A stretch of DNA of 64,000 bases from assembly GCF_025630775.1 (NCBI RefSeq), contig NZ_JAOSZE010000021.1:1-64000 (forward strand). Direction: 5' to 3'. The first letter of the stretch is position 1, and every line of letters begins with the position of its first letter. Source of the stretch: Actinoplanes sp. KI2. GTDB taxonomy: Bacteria > Actinomycetota > Actinomycetes > Mycobacteriales > Micromonosporaceae. Below the pieces are notes generated by a model. It was not told the DNA's origin. It did no database searches and saw only the letters and a list, made by a program, of their open reading frames with translations. This document shows, piece after piece, positions 43,891-52,025 of this stretch. A program made the translations under genes and the position numbers.

Positions 43891-44459
43891 CGGCTCTCCC
43901 CCGCGAGCAGCCGCCGGTAGTCCTCGCGGGTGTCGACGTCGATCGGGACCGGGCCGGCCGCGGCGACCTCGGTCACCGCGAAGGCTCCCGAGTGCAGCAG
44001 CTTCCAGACCGCCTTGTCGCCGTGCAGCTCGGCCAGCGATCCGAAACACGCACGCCGGAACCGGAACGGATGCCCGAGCCCGTCGTCGTAGCGGCACACG
44101 GCGATCGGTGCCGGGGCTTCGATCACCCGGCGCACGTCGGCCGGATCGACTCCGGGCTGGTCGCCGAGCAGCAGCACGAGCGCATCGGCCCGGACATGGC
44201 TGACGGCCGACCGCACCGAGGATCCACATCCGCTGGAGAAATCCGGGTTGTCCACGACGGTGAACCCGGTCAGATCCGCTCGGGAACGGATTTCGGCGGC
44301 CGAGCCGCCGAGCATCACCAGGTTCTGATCGAACGCGCAGGCCCGTGCCATGTCCAGCGTGGCGTCCAGGAGGGTACGCCCGCGGAACGGCAGCAGCTGT
44401 TTGGCCTCGCCGAGGCGCAGCGACCCGCCGGCCGCCAGCACCAGCCCACAGACGGTCAT
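43887..44459 (-). CDS. MobA-like molybdenum cofactor nucleotidyltransferase
   Basis: 190 aa. CGLVLAAGGSLRLGEAKQLLPFRGRTLLDATL is the nucleotide-binding signature of MobA/MocA enzymes; GCGSSVRSAVSH, LVLLLGDQPGVDPADV and GHPFRFRRACFGSLAELHGDKA follow. These transfer CMP or GMP to molybdopterin. CO dehydrogenase uses the cytosine dinucleotide form, so this probably is a MocA-type cytidylyltransferase serving the operon. It shares one base with the XdhC stop. Confidence 0.88.
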   Translation of the reverse strand: MTVCGLVLAAGGSLRLGEAKQLLPFRGRTLLDATLDMARACAFDQNLVMLGGSAAEIRSRADLTGFTVVDNPDFSSGCGSSVRSAVSHVRADALVLLLGDQPGVDPADVRRVIEAPAPIAVCRYDDGLGHPFRFRRACFGSLAELHGDKAVWKLLHSGAFAVTEVAAAGPVPIDVDTREDYRRLLAGESR

Positions 44460-45337
44460 CACGCCGCCGCGAACCGATCCCGGCACCCCGCACAGCAGAA
44501 CCAGTACTCCACGCCGTCGACCACCGCATGCGGCGTCTCGTCCCCGACCACCACGGTCATCCCGCACACGGGGTCGATCGCGGTGGCCGGCGACACGTCG
44601 GTGAGCGGAATCGATCGGCGCTGCACCGTCTCGAGCCCCGGACCCCGCAGCTCACGAACGATCTCGGCGAGCACCGAGAGGGCTATCTCCTTGTGGGTGC
44701 GGGCCCCGATGTCGATCCCGGCGTGCGGGCGGACCCGGGCGAGCTCGTCGGGCGTCAACCCCAGGGAATCGAGTACCGCCCTGCCCCGCGTCCGGCTGGC
44801 GATCAGCGCTATCAGGGGCACCCCCGCGTCCAAAGCCGCGCGGATGGCCGCCTCGTCGTCGCGCCCCAGACCGGCCACCACGACGGCGCCGGCTCCGGCG
44901 TACGCCATCGGCGGGGTGACCTCGAAATCGAGGAAGCCGGCGAGCGAGACCACCGCCGCGCCGATCGGCGTCGACTCGCCCGCCACCCCGATCAGCGGCC
45001 GCGGGAACACCGGGCGGAGGAAGATTTCGATCGCCCCGCCGGACAGGCACGGGTTGACCACGACCTGGGCGCCCGGCACCGACGGGAACTGCTCGGCTTC
45101 GCTCGGCAGGACCCGCAGCAGCACCGTGTTGCCGTCGCGCAGGGTGTCCAGGGCGGCCGCCCGCACCGACGTCTCCGCGCAGACCCCGCCGACGAAGCCC
45201 TCGATGGACCCGTCGGCGAGGATCACCGCGTCGTCGCCCGGCACCGCGGAGGTGGGCGCCTGCGCGCGCACCACGGTCGCGTGCACGAACGGCCGACGTT
45301 GACCGGTCAGCTCATGCACGCGTGCGGAGATGCTCAT
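44459..45337 (-). CDS. XdhC/CoxF-like maturation protein fused to a YHS domain
   Basis: 292 aa. The first 240 residues are an XdhC/CoxI pair of domains (SIEGFVGGVCAETSVRAAALDTL; VVVAGLGRDDEAAIRAAL; PHAGIDIGARTHKEIALSVLAEIV). XdhC proteins bind Mo cofactor and assist its sulfuration and insertion. The last 45 residues are a complete YHS domain (DPVCGMTVVVGDETPHAVVDG and YWFCCAGCRDRF), a Cys-rich metal-binding module seen in copper proteins. Because the CO dehydrogenase centre contains copper, the fusion is suggestive. GAGGAG lies 6 nt before the ATG, 18 bp after coxL. Confidence 0.9.
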   Translation of the reverse strand: MSISARVHELTGQRRPFVHATVVRAQAPTSAVPGDDAVILADGSIEGFVGGVCAETSVRAAALDTLRDGNTVLLRVLPSEAEQFPSVPGAQVVVNPCLSGGAIEIFLRPVFPRPLIGVAGESTPIGAAVVSLAGFLDFEVTPPMAYAGAGAVVVAGLGRDDEAAIRAALDAGVPLIALIASRTRGRAVLDSLGLTPDELARVRPHAGIDIGARTHKEIALSVLAEIVRELRGPGLETVQRRSIPLTDVSPATAIDPVCGMTVVVGDETPHAVVDGVEYWFCCAGCRDRFAAA

Positions 45338-45355
45338 TGCCGGCTCCTCAGTGTC

Positions 45356-47745
<2,390 letters not shown>

Positions 47746-47749
<4 letters not shown>

Positions 47750-48225
47750 GCCGTGACCTCTTTCGACGCTTCGTGCACGGATGCCCAGCGAACCGAGCGA
47801 ACGATCGTCGAATACCCGGTGCAGCGGCAGATCTGGCCGGAGATGGCCTCCCGGATCTCCGCGTCGGTCGGGTCGGGGTTCCGGTCGAGCAGCGCCCGGC
47901 AGGTCATCATCATCCCCGGCGTGCAGAACCCGCACTGCAGGCCGTGGCACTGCATGAAGCCCTCTTGGATCGGGTCCAGCTCGCCGTTGGTCGCCAAGCC
48001 CTCGACCGTGCGCACCTCGTGGCCCCCGGCCATCGCGGCGAGCACGGTGCACGACTTGACCGGCTCACCGTCCAGCCAGACCACGCAGGTGCCGCAGTTG
48101 CTGGTGTCGCAGCCCCAGTGGGTGCCGGTCAGGCCGAGCTCGTCCCGCAGGAAGTGCACGAGCAGCAGGCGCCCCTCGATCTCCCGGGTGACCTCGACGT
48201 CGTTGACGGTCATCGTGACCTGCAT
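47746..48225 (-). CDS. coxS: CO dehydrogenase small subunit, two [2Fe-2S] clusters
   Basis: 159 aa. The N-terminal ferredoxin-like domain has Cys39, Cys44, Cys47 and Cys59 (GCDTSNCGTC). The C-terminal domain has Cys98, Cys101, Cys133 and Cys135 (GLQCGFCTPGMMM, GQICRCTGYSTIV). These hold the two clusters that wire the molybdenum centre to FAD. It follows coxM by 4 bp, and its stop overlaps the coxL start, giving the order coxM-coxS-coxL. Confidence 0.95.
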
Positions 48226-48229
48226 CGGT

Positions 48230-49102
48230 TCAGCTCCTCGCCCGCTCGACAGCCGTGCGCAACGTCCTGCGGGTCAGCTCGTCCGCGAGGTGCCGCTTGT
48301 ACTCCTCGCTGCCGCGCTGATCGGTGACCGGGTCGCAGCTGCGTGCCGCGATCTCCCCGGCCCGCTCGTAGAGGTGTTCGTCCGGCACCTGCCCCCGGAG
48401 TGCGTCCGAGATCTCGGGGATTCCGGTGGTGTTCGGACCCACCGCGGCCAGGCCGACGCGAGCGTCCGCGATCGTTCCGTCCTCGCTCAGCCAGACAGCC
48501 GCGCCCGCGGACACCACTGCCCAGTCCCCGGCGCGCCGCTCGACCTTCTCGTAGGCGCTTCCGGAGCCGGGACGGCGAGGAACGCGGATCTCGATCAGCA
48601 TCTCGTCGTCGCCGACGGCCGTCTCGTACGGCCCGACGTGGAACTCCGCCATCGAGACGACCCGCTCGAGGCGCGGCCCGCGGATCACGCAGTGCGCGTC
48701 CAGCGTGGCGCACACCGCCGACAGGTCCTCCGACGGGTCGGCCTGGCAGAGCGAACCGCCCAGCGTCCCGCGGTTGCGCACGACCGGATCGGCGATCACC
48801 CGCTCGGCGTCCCGGAAGATCGGGAACGCGGCCGCCAGCTCGTCCGACTCCAGCAGCTCCCGATGCCGGGTCAGCGCGCCGATCCGCACCTCGTCGCCGC
48901 CCACCCGGACGTAGCCGAGTTGATCGTGCAACGGGTTGATGTCGATAAGATATTCGAAGTTCGCCAGCCGCAGCTTCATCATCGGCAGCAGGCTGTGCCC
49001 GCCCGCCACGAGCCGCGCCGAGCTGCCCAGACGTTCCAGCAGCCCGATGGCCTGGTCCACACTGGTGGCACGTTCGTACTCGAACGGCGCCGGCACCTGC
49101 AC
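48230..49102 (-). CDS. coxM: CO dehydrogenase medium (FAD) subunit
   Basis: 290 aa from the GTG at 49102, where GGAGGT stands 5 nt upstream; an upstream ATG adds nothing conserved. The FAD-binding AGGHSLLPMMKLR (33-45) and RNRGTLGGSLCQADPSEDL are as in CoxM/xanthine dehydrogenase medium subunits, and the C-terminal CoxM domain ends YKRHLADELTRRTL. The FAD passes electrons to quinone. It is the first gene of the operon, with its own promoter 25 bp upstream. Confidence 0.94.
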   Translation of the reverse strand: MQVPAPFEYERATSVDQAIGLLERLGSSARLVAGGHSLLPMMKLRLANFEYLIDINPLHDQLGYVRVGGDEVRIGALTRHRELLESDELAAAFPIFRDAERVIADPVVRNRGTLGGSLCQADPSEDLSAVCATLDAHCVIRGPRLERVVSMAEFHVGPYETAVGDDEMLIEIRVPRRPGSGSAYEKVERRAGDWAVVSAGAAVWLSEDGTIADARVGLAAVGPNTTGIPEISDALRGQVPDEHLYERAGEIAARSCDPVTDQRGSEEYKRHLADELTRRTLRTAVERARS

Positions 49103-49126
49103 GCTGCACCTCCAAGAATCTGAAGG

Positions 49127-49155
49127 AATCTCGCGCGGCTCGTGATCCAAGTCAA
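49127..49155 (-). promoter_or_regulatory. Candidate promoter of the cox operon
   Basis: On the minus strand: -35 TTGACT (49155-49150), 17-bp spacer, -10 GAGATT (49132-49127), ending 24 nt before the GTG of coxM. The -35 is strong, the -10 moderate. Confidence 0.5.
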
Positions 49156-49163
49156 CAGGTACC

Positions 49164-49177
49164 TAAGGGATGCCTTA
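49164..49177. promoter_or_regulatory. Inverted repeat TAAGG-GATG-CCTTA upstream of cox
   Basis: Perfect 5-bp arms with 4-bp spacer, 8 bp upstream of the cox -35 and in the 118-bp region shared with the divergent XdhC gene. It partly overlaps the palindrome AGGTACCT (49157-49164). Possible regulator site; no regulator gene lies next to it. Confidence 0.45.
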
Positions 49178-49220
49178 ACTGGCCGTTGACGAGCCATTCT
49201 TGATCGCGGAAGGTATGGCC

Positions 49221-50291
49221 GTGCGGGACATCGTGGACGGGTTGGCCGCCTGGCGCGCCGAGGGCATCGCCTTCGCCGTGGCGACGGTCGTGCGCACCTG
49301 GAACTCGGCCCCCCGCCGGCCCGGCTCGGCGATGGCCGTCAACGAGCGCGGCGAGGTCCTCGGCAGCGTCTCCGGCGGCTGCGTCGAGGGCGCCGTCTAC
49401 GCCGCCGCCGAGGAGGTCATCCAGACCGAAAAGGCCCAGCAGCAGACGTACGGCGTGAGCGACGGCGACGCGTTCGAAGTGGGACTCACGTGCGGCGGCA
49501 CGATCGAGGTCATGATTCAGCCCTCGGTGGCCCTGACCGACCTGGACGACGTTCTCGCGGCGATCCGGGCCGGCCACCCGGTCGCGACCGTCTCGCTCGG
49601 CGACAACCAGCTCGTCATCTGGCCGTCCCGGGTGGCCGGCTCGCTCGGCGACGCCGGACTCGACCGGGCGGCCGAGCAGGTCGCCGCCGGTATGCTGTCG
49701 TCCGGCGCCACCGGCACGGTCCACCTCGGCGAGCACGGCGAGCAGCGGATGGCCGATGTCGAGGTGTTCGTCCAGACGTACCTCACACCACCTCGGATGA
49801 TCGTCTTCGGCGCGATCGACTTCGCCGGCGCGGTGGCCCGGATCGGCAGCTTCCTCGGCTACCACGTCACCGTCTGCGACGCCCGTCCGGTGTTCGCCAC
49901 CCGCAAGCGTTTCCCGTCCGCTGACGAGTTGGTGGTCCAATGGCCTCATCTCTACCTGGAGTCCACGCCGGTCGATGAGCGCACCGTGCTCTGTGTGCTC
50001 ACCCATGACCCGAAGTTCGACGTGCCGCTCCTCGAGGTCGCGTTGCGCACTCCCGCCCGCTACATCGGCGTGATGGGCAGCCGCCGCACCCATGCCGACC
50101 GGATGCGCCGCCTGCGCGAGGCCGGGGTGTCCGAAGCGGCGCTGTCACGTTTGTCCGCACCGATCGGCCTGGATCTCGGCGCCCGCACGCCCGAGGAGAC
50201 CGCCGTAGCGATTGCGGCCGAAATCATCTCGCTGGCCTGGGGCGGGTCCGGTCTGCCCCTGACCGGGCTGGACGCCCCGATTCACGGGTAG
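49221..50291 (+). CDS. XdhC/CoxI family protein, divergent from cox
   Basis: 356 aa from the GTG at 49221 (GGAAGG about 7 nt upstream); ATG 49215 is too close to it. XdhC-CoxI domain (FAVATVVRTWNSAPRRPGSAMAVNERGEVLGSVSGGCVEGAVY) and the C-terminal Rossmann XdhC_C domain (FGAIDFAGAVARIGSFLGYHVTVCDARPVFATRKRFP, YIGVMGSRRTHADRMRRLREAG, PIGLDLGARTPEETAVAIAAEI) are complete. It probably aids cofactor insertion into CO dehydrogenase. It differs from the YHS-fused XdhC by keeping the SGGCVEG motif. Confidence 0.9.
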   Translation: MRDIVDGLAAWRAEGIAFAVATVVRTWNSAPRRPGSAMAVNERGEVLGSVSGGCVEGAVYAAAEEVIQTEKAQQQTYGVSDGDAFEVGLTCGGTIEVMIQPSVALTDLDDVLAAIRAGHPVATVSLGDNQLVIWPSRVAGSLGDAGLDRAAEQVAAGMLSSGATGTVHLGEHGEQRMADVEVFVQTYLTPPRMIVFGAIDFAGAVARIGSFLGYHVTVCDARPVFATRKRFPSADELVVQWPHLYLESTPVDERTVLCVLTHDPKFDVPLLEVALRTPARYIGVMGSRRTHADRMRRLREAGVSEAALSRLSAPIGLDLGARTPEETAVAIAAEIISLAWGGSGLPLTGLDAPIHG

Positions 50292-50404
50292 CCGTCGGGT
50301 AGCAAGACCCGCAATCGCTATGGCCCCGCGAGCCGGCCCCGATGGGGTCTGGTGCTGCCCCCCGGCTGTCACAGCGGGCCGGCCGCCACACCGCCCGCGG
50401 ACGC

Positions 50405-50570
50405 CGAGTCCCGCCCACCGCGCGCGGTCCATGTCTCCGACAAGGAAGCTTCAGTGGGCGGGAGCGGGGGAACCATTCCGGTCCGGCTCCGACGCCGGCT
50501 TTGGGGTGAGGTCGCACACGCGACGGGCTGCCTTCAGGCCCAACCCGACAGCTAACCTCGCAGGCGGTTG
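50405..50570 (+). ncRNA. Cyclic di-AMP (ydaO/yuaA-type) riboswitch
   Basis: The conserved blocks GGGGGAACC (50467-50475), GGGGTGAG (50503-50510) and ACCCGACAGCTAACCTCG (50543-50560) followed by CAGGCGG are the hallmark of the ydaO class. The element lies in the 296-bp leader of the NlpC/P60 gene, ending about 20 bp before its GTG. The class senses c-di-AMP and in actinomycetes usually controls cell-wall hydrolases and resuscitation factors. The 5' boundary is approximate. Confidence 0.85.
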
Positions 50571-50587
50571 AGGGATCAGGAATCGTC

Positions 50588-51184
50588 GTGTCCCACCACG
50601 TGCGCTCCGCGCTGCCCAAAAACGTTCTCACCTGGGCGTTTGTCGTCCTGATGTCCATACTCGGCCTGATGGAGGCCCCGACCCCCGCCCACGCGGCCAC
50701 CGCCGCCCCGACCCCCGCCCACGCGGCCACCGCCGCCCCGGCCGCCACGCACCAGGCCGGCGCCGTCGCCTCTTCCCCGGCCGCCCGCGCCGCCGCGGTG
50801 CGGGCCGCCGCCATCCGGATCGCCCGGGTACGCGGCGCACGCATCGTCGCGGCGGCCGGCGCCCAGCACGGCAAGCCGTATCGCCGCGGCGCCCAGGGCC
50901 CGGTGGCGTTCGACTGCTCCGGCCTGTCCAGCTACGCCTACCGGGCTGTCAACATCCATCTGCCCCGCACGGCCGACCAGCAGTACCGCACCGCCCGCCG
51001 GATCAGCAGCGGCGCGGCGCGCGCCGGTGACCTGGTCTTCTGGGTGTCCGGGAAGCACGCCTACCACGTGGCGGTCTACGCCGGCGCCGGCCGGGTCTGG
51101 CACGCGCCCAAGCCGGGCGACCGGATCCGCCTCGCGAAGATCTGGAGTCCCAAGGAGGTCCGGTTCGGCCGCATCGGCGTCTGA
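50588..51184 (+). CDS. Secreted NlpC/P60 peptidoglycan endopeptidase
   Basis: 198 aa from a GTG start. A long Sec signal (NVLTWAFVVLMSILGLMEAPTPAHAA) is followed by a duplicated ATAAPTPAHA stretch and an Ala/Arg-rich segment. The NlpC/P60 domain (residues about 85-198) has the catalytic Cys in FDCSGLSSYAYR, His in HAYHVAVYAGAG and a third polar residue near VWHAPKPG. It cuts peptide cross-links of the cell wall. Control by the upstream c-di-AMP riboswitch fits growth or resuscitation functions. A strong terminator follows 16 bp after the stop. Confidence 0.93.
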   Translation: MSHHVRSALPKNVLTWAFVVLMSILGLMEAPTPAHAATAAPTPAHAATAAPAATHQAGAVASSPAARAAAVRAAAIRIARVRGARIVAAAGAQHGKPYRRGAQGPVAFDCSGLSSYAYRAVNIHLPRTADQQYRTARRISSGAARAGDLVFWVSGKHAYHVAVYAGAGRVWHAPKPGDRIRLAKIWSPKEVRFGRIGV

Positions 51185-51200
51185 CCGCGCACTCCGAGGA

Positions 51201-51228
51201 ACCGGTGACGGCAACCGCCGTCACCGGT
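51201..51228 (+). terminator. Intrinsic terminator of the NlpC/P60 gene
   Basis: ACCGGTGACGGC (51201-51212), loop AACC, GCCGTCACCGGT (51217-51228): a perfect 12-bp stem followed by TTCTTT. Best terminator in the window. Confidence 0.92.
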
Positions 51229-51291
51229 TCTTTCGGTCTCAGCCGAGGGTTCTTTCGGTCTCAACCGAGGGTTCTTTCGGTCTCAGCCGAG
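51226..51291. repeat. Three tandem 22-bp repeats at the convergent gene border
   Basis: Unit GGTTCTTTCGGTCTCAGCCGAG at 51226-51247, 51248-51269 and 51270-51291; unit 2 has one change (AACC for AGCC). The first copy contains the T-rich tail of the terminator, so this tail was triplicated. The last copy overlaps the stop codon (51283-51285) of the opposite membrane protein gene. Each copy can fold into a small hairpin (CGG/CCG). Confidence 0.93.
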
Positions 51292-51999
51292 GGACGACTC
51301 GGCCTGCCGCGGCTCGGGCAGGCTCTCAGCGACCGGAGCGACCGGAGCGACCGCCCGGCGCCGCCGTCCGGCCGCCGCTCCGAGACGGTCGAGGCCGACC
51401 ACGGCTGCTCCCAGCAGGCCGAAAATGATCCCCAGCTGCACGAACTGCCCACCGACCCAGCCGTATCCGTGCCCGGCCGGGTCCAGGAAGAAGTACGGGT
51501 ACTTGGTCGGCACGGCCGGGAACAGCGCGCCCCGCACCTCGATCAGCACCCCGTAGCCGAGCGGGTAGGCGATCCAGAGCGGAACATCCCGCCACCGGAC
51601 GACCCGGTGCGGGCCGAACGCGACCCAGTCGATCAGCGCGAGCACCGGCACCACGTAGTGCACCAGGAACAGCGACCAGTTCGCCACCGCCACCCCGGCG
51701 CCGGACGCCGCGAGGCCCGGCAGCGGGTTCTCGCCGTGGTTGAGCAGGAAATGCGAGATCAGGCAGGTGATCAGGATCCAGAGCGTGATCGCCCCGCGCC
51801 ACCGGGGCGCCGGCGGCTCCACGGTCGCCCGCTTGGTCATCCAGTAGAGCGCCCCCACGAAGTACGCGAGCACCAGCAGGTTGCTCTGCGCCGTGAAGTA
51901 GACGATCCGGTGATCCCCGATCAGCAGCCCGACAACCCCGCACACCACGATCGCCGCACGCAGCACGAACTGCGGCGTACCCCATACCCGGCTACTCAT
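51283..51999 (-). CDS. Pr6Pr family membrane protein
   Basis: 238 aa, about six transmembrane helices (FVLRAAIVVCGVVGLLI; FTAQSNLLVLAYFVGALYW; LWILITCLISHFLL; WSLFLVHYVVPVLALIDWVAF; PLWIAYPLGYGVLIEVRGALF; FVQLGIIFGLLGAAVVG). The sequence FTAQSNLLV and HYVVPVLALIDW are conserved in the Pr6Pr/FAR-17a-like family of unknown function. Its stop codon lies in the triplicated 22-bp repeat, so the last residues (AESSLG) may vary with repeat number. Convergent with the NlpC/P60 gene. Confidence 0.87.
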   Translation of the reverse strand: MSSRVWGTPQFVLRAAIVVCGVVGLLIGDHRIVYFTAQSNLLVLAYFVGALYWMTKRATVEPPAPRWRGAITLWILITCLISHFLLNHGENPLPGLAASGAGVAVANWSLFLVHYVVPVLALIDWVAFGPHRVVRWRDVPLWIAYPLGYGVLIEVRGALFPAVPTKYPYFFLDPAGHGYGWVGGQFVQLGIIFGLLGAAVVGLDRLGAAAGRRRRAVAPVAPVAESLPEPRQAESSLG

Positions 52000-52025
52000 G
52001 GGTAAGGAGTATGCACCAGGACCTC

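Noticed and set aside
49157..49164. AGGTACCT palindrome beside the cox promoter as a separate operator
   Set aside because: Only 8 bp and partly overlapping the TAAGG/CCTTA repeat; too short to count on its own.
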